In this document: one piece after another, positions 35,177 to 45,711 of the stretch
How the letters are laid out: the number at the start of each line of letters is the position of its first letter
Numbering within the stretch: the first letter of the stretch is position 1
Origin: Lotus japonicus
Lineage: Eukaryota; Streptophyta; Magnoliopsida; Fabales; Fabaceae
Direction of reading: 5' to 3'
Length of the DNA stretch: 64,000 bases
Assembly (NCBI RefSeq): GCF_012489685.1
Contig: NC_080043.1
Location: 622,501-686,500 of the forward strand
Made by a program: the position numbers and the translations under genes
Notes under the pieces: generated by a model
Database searches by the model: none
The model's input: the letters and a program-made list of their open reading frames with translations, nothing else
What the model was told of the DNA's origin: nothing

Positions 35177-37969
35177 TCAGTGAGAATTCTCAGAGCTGAT
35201 TGGTTCTGTAACTCTGAGTGACCCTCCAAGCTCAACAGGCACCAAAGGGATGAGAGAATGCAGAACATCTGTTATCAATGGCCTATAACTTGGTTCTGGT
35301 TGGACACAGAGTACAGCCACTGCAGCAACCTGTAAAATGTTAATGTCAACTTAAGATTCAGCATTTATCACAAACCAGGAAAAACATGTGAGATTACATT
35401 ACAGAGCCTCTATTCAATGAACCTGATATAAATGTTTCAAATCCATTGTGTCTCTGATAACAGGATCCAGAATACTCGGAAGCTTTGCTCTGTCAGTTAG
35501 TTGAGGCATGGCCTGCAAGTTTAAAGTTTTAACCACCAAGTACAACAGAACGCAGTATCTCAATTATCCATTAACGAAAAGCTTATGAAAGAAAACATAC
35601 CCATGAGACAAGGGATAGATATTGTTGTGAGGACGAGTTCTCCATGGGTTTTCTTGCTGTTAAGAGTTCTAGAAGGAGAACCCCAAAAGCATAGACATCA
35701 CTCTTATCAGTTAGTTTACCTGAAAAACTAGCTATTGTTATATTTTGTTTTGAGGAATAGGAGAAAAGAAAACATCAAGTTCCATATTTTAGTTAAAGCT
35801 CAAAGTTTAACCAATGTAAAAGAATTCACTAATATCTCCCTTTTCTGATAAAAGTAACTCGTAATTTATACAATAACAAATATAACTAAAATCATTACCA
35901 CTTGAGGTGGTCATCTACCCAAATCAATTGACATCATAGATAAGGTTGAAAGGTACACTGAAGCAATGTTTTTAAGAAATGATTAATACTACAACCACTT
36001 TGTTCAAGAAAGGAGCAAACAGGGCAAGAAGGTTTATGTTTTTGTCTTTTAATGATAATAATGAATGTTTTATTATACCATGTGATATGTACTCAGGTGC
36101 CACATATCCCAAAGTTCCTGACATCTTCATGTTCTTGTGTTGCACTCCAGAAGCTATAGCAAGTCCAAAATCTGATAGCTGAATCACAAAACTCAGTAAG
36201 GGTAGTGAAGACATAAGTAACATGTACGATTAATAGGTCACTAAGGAACTAACCTTGGCATTGAAGTTAGAATCCAGAAGAACATTGGAAGATTTTAGGT
36301 CTCTATGAACCACAGGAGGATTGGAGTGCTCATGGAGATATTCTAATGCTCTACCAAATGAAACGTATCATTCATTATACATAAAACAAGGGATATTAAA
36401 TTAGTTTTTAGAACAATATGCGTCGTAAACTCACCGAGCAACATCAATTGCAATTCTTAACCGGAGATGCCAAGTTAACGGTGATCCATGATTAGGCCCT
36501 ACAATTGGTTATACCAATGAACAACATATGATGCTTAAGTTCCCACTAAACAGTATTTTTCTCAGTTTTCAGAATCAACATTACTGAAAAACTTACCATG
36601 TAATTGAGTTTCCAGAGATCCATTCTCCATCAATTCATAGACAAGAAACCTTGATTCACCATGAATACAATAGCCCAGAAGTTTTATGATATTCTGATGC
36701 CGTATCTTGCTCAACCAACTCACTTCGTTCTGCAATTAGTGCAGTAACTAAAGGCAAATTCAGTAAACGGAAATACTACATCCTACGAAATTGATATTCA
36801 AAACTAATTCTAAAGGACTATCACCTCAAATTCTCTATCAGCATCACTATCTGCTTTTTTCACTGCTGCCTGGAAATGTTCATCAAAACGAGCTCTATAA
36901 ACAACTCTAGAGCCACTCTCTCCCATTACATTGTTTGTGCTAAAATTGTTTGTTGCAGCCTCTAACAGCTGAAAGTCGAAAATAGCTACTGAACTCTTCT
37001 TATCTGCCATCCTTGAGTAATTAAGTTTAGCATTAACAGAGCTTACACTTTCCGCTTTTGCAACCTCTACAAGTTCAATAAGTAAAATGAGTGAGCGACA
37101 AAAATGGATTTTTTTTCTGTGCCTGCAATGCATTACCTCTGTGCAAAAGCAAAAGAAAAGTTTCAAGAGAGAAAATAGTCATACCCATGGTTCCTAGGCT
37201 TTTACCATTTGAGCTTCGAACATATTTATGTCGACGGAGCCAGACATATAGCAAGAATAGGAAGGTTCCTCCAAGAAGTGCAGAACAAGCAATTAGTGCT
37301 ACTAGAATCCTCTTATTCAAACTATGGTGGTGCACTATTCTAACCTCCTGAAATCCTGTTTCAACATAAGACAATACTAAAATACATTTAAAAAATGCTG
37401 ATGAGTGTTCACAACTCATGAAACTAAATCTATGAACAAGAGGGTAGTGACTAGTAAGATCTCCACAGGGTCAGAGGAGACATATCAAATTGTCCATGTC
37501 TATTAAGCAAGCAAAACTGAGGAACCAAACTTGTTTTATCACTATATATGACTACAAGATTGCAAGTAAAGGGTATATCATTTTTCAGCGACTTGAGCAA
37601 TAAAAATGCAAAATTTTCAATCCTTTAATTGCAAGATTGCATTTTTCAAAAACCACACTTGAAATAGAAAGTACAGTACAAACAGTGAGCTTTTGTTGTC
37701 TGGGGTTTCAAGTTCAGAACTTTTTAGTGTTTGGAACCAACTCCGCTAACTCTTAGAAGCACATTATCAAGCATGGAGCTAGCAGAAACTCAAAAAATAC
37801 TTAACATAAATCAAGCATTGATTTATTTATTTGGCAAAGTACCTGGAGATTCAGCTTGTGCATTTGCAGAAGATTGAGAAACAGAAATGGAGGATGCAGC
37901 ATGAAGAATTGCAGAGGAAAGAGAAACACTCATCACCCAAATGGGTAGGAACAGAACAGGAACATTCAT
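35177..37969 (-). CDS. Receptor-like protein kinase (At1g80640-type)
   Basis: Ten exons, high to low: 37969-37843, 37355-37185, 37066-36825, 36729-36597, 36498-36435, 36350-36254, 36178-36079, 35719-35601, 35512-35423 and 35329-35177. All splice at GT-AG in frame, giving 431 residues. A signal peptide ([14 protein letters not shown]) and short outer segment lead to a membrane span at about 59-82. The cytoplasmic kinase follows: AVKK (Lys169), HRDLKSSN (Asp263), DFG (Asp281), then [10 protein letters not shown] and [19 protein letters not shown]. There are no leucine-rich repeats. The small ectodomain and the [21 protein letters not shown] block match the Arabidopsis At1g80640 subfamily from memory. 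The glycine loop reads [10 protein letters not shown], lacking two of the usual glycines. It probably phosphorylates Ser/Thr at the plasma membrane; ligand and partners are unknown. Confidence 0.9.
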
Positions 37970-38265
37970 TTTGGGTGTTCTTATTCAAGGAGAGTGAATG
38001 GGACAGAGAAGGAGAATGTTATATGAGTAGGAATAACTTGTCAAGTGAAGCTTGTTCAATTTTGAAACATGTTTTGGCAGTAATCAGCTCAGCAGAAATG
38101 GACAAAAGCACTTTCAGGGAAACCGAGAAAGTGCTTTGTTACTCCATTTGATTCGATAATTGATGGATGGTGATGATGAGTGGGTTCATGAGAGGTAGAA
38201 ATAGAGAGAGAAAGATGCAATATGGAACCTGAAATCATGTGGTAGTTATGCAAAGGAAGAAAAGA

Positions 38266-38284
38266 AAGAGAGAGAGAGAGAGAG
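38266..38284. repeat. (GA)n microsatellite upstream of the kinase gene
   Basis: A run of about nine GA units about 300 bases upstream of the kinase start codon. CT/GA runs are common in plant leaders and promoters. Confidence 0.7.
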
Positions 38285-38939
38285 TTGAAAAGTTATGGGG
38301 ACACACAGGGCTTGTGAAGATGTGGATAGTGGAGACAGATACTTGGGGGACCTCTTTGCACACCATATTGATGTTGTTGTTGTGGGTCATCATCATTCAT
38401 GACTTCATGTCATACCAGTAATATTAATAGAAGGATCTAAGGTGACTTGATAACTTTCGAAACATAATAGCCTAAAGCTCTCACCTTATTCTTTACCAAT
38501 TTTTACCTCTTCTTGTTTTCAAATGTGATAAGACTTGTCCTCTAGGCTCTAACTCATTTGTAGTCCTTCTTATTTGTGAATTTGTGTTTGCGTATTTAAA
38601 AATACGGTGAAAAATTACGATGGATTCAAGATTATAATGAATAGAGGTAAATTCTCTTAATTTTTGCATTTGACCGGGGATTTTAGCCTAAAATCAATTT
38701 TTGGTGAAGTACTATGATTGATTCTCCAATCAAAATCAATTATTGGGGTATTTGGTTGTGTTATTTAATAACAAGTTTAACTCTAATCAACTTCGGTGAA
38801 GTTACCGATCTTAACTTCTACAATAGACATAATTAACTACGGGGTTTTACAATTAAATTTCACAAGCATTACGCTATAGAAATCACATTTTCATATATAA
38901 ATCAAAATATAAGTCACTTCAATTTTAATTCAACTTTAT
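38285..38939. other. Intergenic DNA upstream of the kinase gene
   Basis: No gene or element ends were recognised in this spacer, which is the promoter side of the minus-strand kinase gene. Confidence 0.4.
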
Positions 38940-39025
38940 TTAGAGGTATCAAAATGGGCTAGGCCATAACCCGATCAATCTATCAAAATTTAAGTCTGAT
39001 CTAGATTGGACCCGCTCAACCATGC

Positions 39026-39306
39026 TGGACTGGGCGAGCCCCTAGAGGGGCAACGCCCAGCATGTATCTCGCCCTGGGGCAGGGCCCTGGCCTTCAGATG
39101 GGCCTTGACCTCGGAGGCCCAATTGGCCCAATAGGTAGTACCCAAGCTCTATAAATAGGAGGTAGTTATCAAGTGTAAGGGACTTTTTTGGCTCATTGGA
39201 TGAAATAACACATGAAATTCAGCATTCTCTCTCTTACTCTCTCTCTCTAGCACAATCTCTCTACCCTTAGGTACTATACCTTTCCTCAATGTTCATTCCC
39301 AGAACA
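39026..39306 (+). repeat. 5' LTR of the gypsy element
   Basis: 281 bp with TG...CA ends. A TATAAATA box lies at 39150-39157. The last third is CT-rich (ACTCTCTCTCTCTAG). Confidence 0.92.
39150..39157 (+). promoter_or_regulatory. LTR promoter TATA box
   Basis: TATAAATA inside the 5' LTR, the expected promoter for the genomic transcript. The same box recurs in the 3' LTR at 49269-49276, where it could drive read-out into flanking DNA. Confidence 0.6.
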
Positions 39307-39443
39307 TTTGGCGCCGTCTTTCACGTGGATTGATTGTGCATGAAGTTACTTCTGATTGTGATTAGGCAACTCTCTGGTTTTCCGATTTTGATTCTGTGAC
39401 TAGTGTTGGTTTTCCGATCGAGTTTGCATCGTTTCTGGTTTGG

Positions 39444-39671
39444 ATGGAGACTCGACGCAGGAGGCAACATCACTCACCAATGCGACAGCGGATTTCGCCG
39501 CCTCGGCGGCCTCATCGTGTGGACCTGGATTCTCCGGTGCGAACGGCAGGAGTACAGTCGCCCTCTCCTCCTCCATCACCACCACCTCCTCCATCGCCTT
39601 CACAGGTGGGATCTCGGGAGCACTCACCAGGGAATTCACCTGCTCCGGAACAACAACCGGCGGTGACGTAG
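39444..39671 (+). CDS. N-terminal piece of gypsy gag, cut off by TAG
   Basis: The frame starts METRRRRQHHSPMRQ, a start typical of Tat-type gag, runs through a Pro/Ser-rich stretch and meets TAG at 39669-39671. The frame stays open straight after the stop (EQWRHLMRSIGN) into the long gag-pol frame. So the natural gag probably began at 39444 and a single codon now splits it. Read-through or a downstream start at 39687 could still allow expression. Confidence 0.65.
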   Translation: METRRRRQHHSPMRQRISPPRRPHRVDLDSPVRTAGVQSPSPPPSPPPPPSPSQVGSREHSPGNSPAPEQQPAVT

Positions 39672-39686
39672 GAGCAATGGCGCCAT

Positions 39687-42600
39687 TTGATGCGCAGCAT
39701 TGGCAACATCCAGCAGCGGAATGAGCATCTACAGGCTCAGTTAGATTTCTACCGTCGCGAGCAGCGAGATGATGGAAGCAGAGAAGCAGATTCCGTGGCT
39801 GAGTTCCGTCCATTCTCGGAAGATGTCGAGAGTGTGGCGATTCCGGATAACATGAAAACGTTAGTTCTGGATTCTTACAGCGGAGATTCCGATCCGAAAG
39901 ATCATCTACTGTATTTTAATACGAAAATGGTGATAATTGCGGCGTCAGATGCGGTGAAGTGCAGGATGTTTCCATCGACGTTCAAATCGACGGCGATGGC
40001 GTGGTTCACAACTTTGTCGCGTGGATCGATTTCAAATTTCAGAGACTTCTCATCCAAGTTTCTAGTGCAATTCTCGGCAAATAAGAATCAGCCGGTGACG
40101 ATCAATGACCTATACAATATTCGCCAGCAGGAAGGGGAGTCACTGAAAGAGTACATGGCAAGGTATAGCGCGGCGTCGGTAAAGGTAGAGGACGAGGAGC
40201 CTCGAGCTTGTGCTTTAGCATTTAAAAACGGTTTGCTGCCGGGAGGGTTGAACAGCAAATTGACACGTAAGCCGGCGCGCTCGATGGGAGAGATGCGTGC
40301 TCGTGCCAGCACTTATATTCTCGACGAGGAGGACGACGCTTTCAAAAGAAAGCGCGCGAAGTTGGAAAAGGGCGACACGTCGCCCAAGCGCGTGAAAAAA
40401 GATAGGAGCGGCGAAGATAAGGGGGATGGCAAACAGCAGAGGCCAGGTAAGGGGAAGTCGGTATTCAAACCGACCAAGGAACAGTTGTATCCACGGCGCG
40501 ATGATTATGAACAACGTCGGCCTTGGCAATCTAAGTCTCATCGCCAGCGGGAGGAAACTGATATGGTGATGAACACAGATGTATCGGATATGCTCCGAGG
40601 GGCAAGCGACGCAAATCTAGTGGATGAGCCGGAGGCCCCAAAGTATCAGCCACGGGACGCCAATCCCAAGAAGTGGTGCGAGTTCCACCGGTCCGCCGGG
40701 CATGATACGGATGACTGTTGGACTTTGCAGCGGGAGATTGATAAGTTGATTCGGGCGGGATATCAAGGAAATCGTCAAGGCCAGTGGCGCAATGGTGGCG
40801 ATCAAAACAAAGCGCACAAGCGGGAGGAGGAGCGAGCGGACACTAAGGGCAAGAAAAAGCAAGAATCAGCGGCTATCGCCACAAAAGGGGCTGATGACAC
40901 GTTCGCTCAACACTCAGGACCGCCCGTCGGGACCATCAACACCATCGCCGGGGGATTTGGCGGCGGTGGCGACACTCATGCGGCGCGTAAGCGCCATTTT
41001 CGTGCCGTTAATTCCGTTCATGAGGTCGCTTTTGGATTCGTACACCCTGACATAACAATCTCGATGGCGGACTTTGAGGGGATAAAGCCTCATAAGGACG
41101 ACCCGATTGTGGTGCAGTTAAGGATGAACAGTTTCAACGTTAGAAGGGTACTCCTGGATCAGGGTAGTTCGGCTGATATTATCTATGGTGATGCATTTGA
41201 CAAGTTGGGACTAACTGACAATGATCTAACTCCATACGCGGGAACCTTGGTAGGTTTCGCGGGGGAGCAAGTAATGGTGCGGGGATACATTGATCTAGAC
41301 ACAATATTTGGGGAAGACGAGTGTGCTAGGGTTTTGAAGGTAAGGTATCTGGTTCTCCAGGTGGTAGCATCCTACAATGTCATCATTGGGCGAAATACAT
41401 TGAATCGCCTTTGTGCTGTAATTTCGACAGCCCACTTGGCGGTCAAGTATCCGCTAAGCAGTGGAAAGGTGGGAAAACTGAAGGTGGACCAGAAGATGGC
41501 GAGGGAGTGTTACAATAATTGCCTTAACTTGTACGGCAAGAAGAGTGCGTTGGTTGGTCATAGATGTTATGAAATCGAAGCTTCGGATGAAAATCTTGAT
41601 CCTCGGGGCGAGGGGCGAGTAAATAGGCCCACGCCAATTGAGGAAACGAAGGCGCTAAAGTTTGGCGATCGCACTTTGAAGATTGGGACCAGACTGACGG
41701 AAGAGCAGGAGACGCGCCTGACAAAATTGCTTGGGGAGAACTTAGACTTGTTTGCTTGGAGCTGCAAAGACATGCCTGGAATTGATCCAAACTTCATATG
41801 CCATCGGTTAGCATTGAATCCAAGTGTCAAGCCAGTTTCACAAATTAGGAGGCGCTTGGGTGGCGACAAAGGGAAGGCGGTGCAACAGGAGGTCGACAAG
41901 TTGTTGGCGGCAGAGTTCATCAGGGAAGTGAAGTATCCGACGTGGTTGGCGAACGTCGTAATGGTGAAGAAGGCGAACGGGAAATGGCGAATGTGTGTAG
42001 ATTACACAGACTTAAACAAAGCATGTCCAAAAGATTCGTATCCCCTTCCCAGCATCGATAGCCTTGTTGATGGTGCCTCGGGCAACGAACTGCTTAGCTT
42101 GATGGATGGTTATTCTGGCTATCATCAAATCCGCATGCACCCGGCAGACGAGGACAAAACGGCTTTTATGACTGCCAGAGTCAATTATTGCTATCGCACC
42201 ATGCCGTTTGGACTAAAGAACGCTGGGGCTACCTACCAAAGATTGATGGATAGGGTTTTTGCTGGGCAGGTGGGAAGAAACATGGAGGTTTACGTTGATG
42301 ACATGATTGTTAAATCAGTACGAGGTTTAGACCATCATCAAGATCTGGAGGAAGCATTTGGCGAAATAAGGAAGCACAGTATGCGCCTCAATCCGGAGAA
42401 ATGCTCTTTTGGTGTTCAGGGGGGCAAGTTTTTGGGATTCATGATCACATCCAGAGGAATCGAGATAAACCCAGAAAAATGCAAGGCGATTCAGCAGATG
42501 AAAAGCCCTTCCAATGTGAAAGAGGTCCAACGTTTGACGGGGCGAATAGCAGCTTTATCTCGGTTTCTTCCCAAGTCTGGTGACAGATCTTTTCCTTTTT

Positions 42601-44810
42601 TCAAGTGTCTTCGCAAGAATGTCGCATTCGAGTGGACGGCGGAGTGTGAGGAAGCTTTCGTTCGCCTCAAGGAACTCCTATCGTCACCGCCGATCTTGTC
42701 GAAACCAATACAGGGACACCCGCTGCATTTGTATTTTGCTGTGAGCGATAGTGCTCTGAGTTCTGTGATGTTGCAGGAGATAGATGGCGAGCATCGAATT
42801 GTTTATTTTGTTAGTCACACACTCCAGGGCGCGGAGGTCAGATATCAGAAAATTGAGAAGGCGGCGCTGGCGGTCCTCGTCACCGCCCGGCGGTTGAGAC
42901 CTTATTTTCAGAGTTTTCCCGTGAAGGTGCGGACGGATTTGCCCTTGAGACAAGTATTACAAAAACCGGATTTATCAGGTAGATTGGTCGCCTGGTCGGT
43001 TGAATTGTCAGAGTATGGTTTGCAATACGATAAGCGGGGCACGGTTGGTGCGCAGTCACTAGCTGACTTTGTGGTCGAGTTGACTCCAGATCGGTTTGAA
43101 AGAGTGGACACTCAGTGGACTCTCTTCGTGGATGGATCCTCCAATAGTAGTGGCAGCGGCGCGGGAGTAACGTTAGAAGGGCCGGGGGAACTAGTGTTGG
43201 AGCAATCCCTGAAATTCGAGTTCAAAGCAACGAACAACCAAGCAGAATATGAAGCTCTCATCGCCGGATTGAAGTTGGCGCAGGAAGTGAAGATCAGGAG
43301 TTTGTTGATAAGAACGGACTCACAATTGGTGGAGAATCAAGTGAAGGGAACTTTCCAGGTCAAAGATCCTAATCTGATCAAGTACCTTGAGCGGGTACGG
43401 TATTTGATGACACTCTTTCAAGAGGTCGTGGTGGAGTACGTTCCTCGGGCAGAAAATCAGCGGGCGGACGCGCTAGCCAAACTGGCAAGCACGCGGAAGC
43501 CCGGCAATAACAAAAGTGTGATTCAGGAAACGCTGGCGTACCCAAGCATCGAAGGCGAGCTCATGGCCTGCGTGAACAGAGGGAGAACATGGATGGATCC
43601 CATAATATCTATCTTGGCGGGGGACCCGGCAGAAGTGGAGCAATGCACGAAGGAGCAGCAGCGGGAGGCGAGTCACTATACTCTCATTGACGGACACTTG
43701 TATCGCCGTGGTTTCTCGACGCCATTGTTGAAATGTGTATCGCCAGAGAAGTACGAAGCGATAATGTCTGAAGTACATGAAGGAGTGTGCGCGAGCCACA
43801 TCGGGGGAAGGTCTTTGGCTTGCAAAGTGTTGAGGGCGGGTTTTTACTGGCCCACCCTCAGGAAAGATTGTATGGACTTCGTGAAGCAGTGCAAGGAGTG
43901 TCAAGTGTTCGCGGATTTGTCTAAGGCACCGCCAAAAGAGTTGGTAACGATGAGCGCCCCGTGGCCTTTCGCCATGTGGGGTGTGGACTTAGTTGGACCT
44001 TTCCCGACCGCCAGGGCACAAATGAAGTTTATATTGGTGGCGGTGGACTACTTCACTAAGTGGATTGAGGCTGAACCCTTGGCCAAGATTACTTCTGCAA
44101 AGATAGTCAATTTCTACTGGAAGCGTATTGTTTGCAGGTTCGGGATCCCAAGGGCGATCGTATCTGACAATGGGACCCAGTTTTCAAGCAGTCAAACAAG
44201 GGAGTTCTGCAAGGAAATGGGCATACAGATGAGGTTCGCCTCTGTTGAGCATCCGCAGACGAACGGGCAGGTGGAATCTGCAAACAGGGTAATCCTACGA
44301 GGACTAAGACGACGGCTCGCGGAGGCTAAGGGAGCTTGGTTGGATGAACTTCCGGCGGTGCTGTGGTCGTACAACACCACCGAGCAATCTACTACAAGGG
44401 AAACCCCCTTTAGAATGACCTACGGGGTAGATGCCATGTTGCCGGTGGAGATTGACAACTTTACATGGCGGACTCGACCAGGTTTTGAAGAGGAAAATCA
44501 GGCCAACATGGCGGTGGAGCTGGACCTTTTGTCGGAAACGCGCGACGAGGCGCACATTCGGGAAACAGCGATGAAGCAGCGCGTGGCGGCAAAGTTCAAC
44601 AGCAGGGTTCGCGTCCGAGATATGCAGGTTGGCGACCTGGTCCTCAAGTGGCGATCGGGAGCCCCGGGGAACAAGCTTACTCCCAACTGGGAAGGGCCCT
44701 ACCGCATTATTAAAGTTCTTGGTAATGGGGCCTATCACTTAGAAGAGCTTGATGGGAGGCGGTTACCTCGATCGTTCAATGGTTTGAGCTTGCGCTACTT
44801 TTATAGTTGA
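39687..44810 (+). CDS. Gypsy gag-pol polyprotein (Tat clade)
   Basis: An uninterrupted 1,707-codon frame. In order: gag (capsid domain about 60-210), a zinc-knuckle-like CEFHRSAGHDTDDCW at about 330, aspartic protease LLDQGSSADIIY at about 488, reverse transcriptase with LMDGYSGYHQI and YVDD at about 868, a first RNase H region (about 1008-1105), and a second RNase H starting WTLFVDGSSNSSGSGAG at about 1143. Integrase follows, with its HHCC finger (HIGG...CKECQ) at 1361-1408 and catalytic Asp, Asp, Glu near 1432 (GVDLVGPF), 1493 (SDNGTQF) and 1528 (QVESAN). All catalytic residues are present and gag and pol are in one frame. The true gag N-terminus lies upstream at 39444 across a TAG. The enzymes copy the element's RNA and insert it into chromosomes. 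Confidence 0.93.
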   Translation: MMRSIGNIQQRNEHLQAQLDFYRREQRDDGSREADSVAEFRPFSEDVESVAIPDNMKTLVLDSYSGDSDPKDHLLYFNTKMVIIAASDAVKCRMFPSTFKSTAMAWFTTLSRGSISNFRDFSSKFLVQFSANKNQPVTINDLYNIRQQEGESLKEYMARYSAASVKVEDEEPRACALAFKNGLLPGGLNSKLTRKPARSMGEMRARASTYILDEEDDAFKRKRAKLEKGDTSPKRVKKDRSGEDKGDGKQQRPGKGKSVFKPTKEQLYPRRDDYEQRRPWQSKSHRQREETDMVMNTDVSDMLRGASDANLVDEPEAPKYQPRDANPKKWCEFHRSAGHDTDDCWTLQREIDKLIRAGYQGNRQGQWRNGGDQNKAHKREEERADTKGKKKQESAAIATKGADDTFAQHSGPPVGTINTIAGGFGGGGDTHAARKRHFRAVNSVHEVAFGFVHPDITISMADFEGIKPHKDDPIVVQLRMNSFNVRRVLLDQGSSADIIYGDAFDKLGLTDNDLTPYAGTLVGFAGEQVMVRGYIDLDTIFGEDECARVLKVRYLVLQVVASYNVIIGRNTLNRLCAVISTAHLAVKYPLSSGKVGKLKVDQKMARECYNNCLNLYGKKSALVGHRCYEIEASDENLDPRGEGRVNRPTPIEETKALKFGDRTLKIGTRLTEEQETRLTKLLGENLDLFAWSCKDMPGIDPNFICHRLALNPSVKPVSQIRRRLGGDKGKAVQQEVDKLLAAEFIREVKYPTWLANVVMVKKANGKWRMCVDYTDLNKACPKDSYPLPSIDSLVDGASGNELLSLMDGYSGYHQIRMHPADEDKTAFMTARVNYCYRTMPFGLKNAGATYQRLMDRVFAGQVGRNMEVYVDDMIVKSVRGLDHHQDLEEAFGEIRKHSMRLNPEKCSFGVQGGKFLGFMITSRGIEINPEKCKAIQQMKSPSNVKEVQRLTGRIAALSRFLPKSGDRSFPFFKCLRKNVAFEWTAECEEAFVRLKELLSSPPILSKPIQGHPLHLYFAVSDSALSSVMLQEIDGEHRIVYFVSHTLQGAEVRYQKIEKAALAVLVTARRLRPYFQSFPVKVRTDLPLRQVLQKPDLSGRLVAWSVELSEYGLQYDKRGTVGAQSLADFVVELTPDRFERVDTQWTLFVDGSSNSSGSGAGVTLEGPGELVLEQSLKFEFKATNNQAEYEALIAGLKLAQEVKIRSLLIRTDSQLVENQVKGTFQVKDPNLIKYLERVRYLMTLFQEVVVEYVPRAENQRADALAKLASTRKPGNNKSVIQETLAYPSIEGELMACVNRGRTWMDPIISILAGDPAEVEQCTKEQQREASHYTLIDGHLYRRGFSTPLLKCVSPEKYEAIMSEVHEGVCASHIGGRSLACKVLRAGFYWPTLRKDCMDFVKQCKECQVFADLSKAPPKELVTMSAPWPFAMWGVDLVGPFPTARAQMKFILVAVDYFTKWIEAEPLAKITSAKIVNFYWKRIVCRFGIPRAIVSDNGTQFSSSQTREFCKEMGIQMRFASVEHPQTNGQVESANRVILRGLRRRLAEAKGAWLDELPAVLWSYNTTEQSTTRETPFRMTYGVDAMLPVEIDNFTWRTRPGFEEENQANMAVELDLLSETRDEAHIRETAMKQRVAAKFNSRVRVRDMQVGDLVLKWRSGAPGNKLTPNWEGPYRIIKVLGNGAYHLEELDGRRLPRSFNGLSLRYFYS

Positions 44811-45711
44811 TCGCAGGCGAGAAAGTGAACAAGGCGGAATCGCCGGAGCCAGATATCTTTAAGATTTTCTGAAGTGTTCTCAAATTCTCCAATGTATTGC
44901 AACGACAAATCAATAAAATAAAACGAAAATTCGCGAAATTCGTGTCCAAAAAATTCCAGGGATTCCCTGACGATCGGAATTGCCGATCGACATAAAGAAT
45001 TACGGCGATCACTAAGTGGGACAAACTTGATCCCCAAAGGGGCTTGCTGGAACCCTGAAGGTTGTGGCGATTCCACAAATGGCCTTTGACGCCTGGGAAT
45101 CACCCTCCGGAAAGTCTGACGTGATCGCCGGTCCCGTAAACGATGTGCTGGGTAAGTCTCGCCAGAATACGACGAGCGCCGTTAACTAGGCAAAAGTCTT
45201 GGGACCCCCAAATGGCCATTGGGATCCAAGCATTGTAAGCCCCGAGCGGGCAAAGCCCCGGGCGAAGTCCTCGAGAATGGAGGCCGTTTCTTCCTATTAG
45301 GGAAAAAACGTCTAAAGTCTTGGTGGTGGAATACCAAGCAACAAGTCCTAGTTAAAATTAAGGCACGAAATCGTTAGGCGTAATTCAATCATATGACGCG
45401 TGAAAAATAGCGCAAGATATAAGGTCGGCGAATGAATAGGAGGGAAGGCGAGTGCTCGGTCACTCAGGATGTTGAGTATTTTACTACTCTGGCGTGTTGA
45501 GGGATTGAACTATGAGACTTATTCTTAAATTTTTAAAGCCATAAGACGGCAGCGACTAAAAAGTGTACGGCGGAAGCATTCCAATATGACTTACAAAATA
45601 TCCAACGGCGATATAAAAAGTTATGGCGAAGGGTTGCTTAAACATATACGAATGGCGGAAAAGTACACTACAAGGTGACAGTAAAAGATAAAAGTAATGT
45701 TAAAAATTACA
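44811..45711. other. Non-coding region between gag-pol and the antisense gene
   Basis: Sits between the two convergent stop codons. It is GC-richer than host spacer, has no long frame, and should contain 3' ends for both transcripts. Confidence 0.5.

Noticed and set aside
37831..38151. Plus-strand open frame opposite the kinase first exon
   Set aside because: It is the complement of the signal-peptide exon and leader of the kinase gene and shows no domain.
43473..43904. Minus-strand frames within gag-pol
   Set aside because: They are complements of a conserved integrase region, without homology of their own; unlike 45712-48256 they lack structure or promoter.
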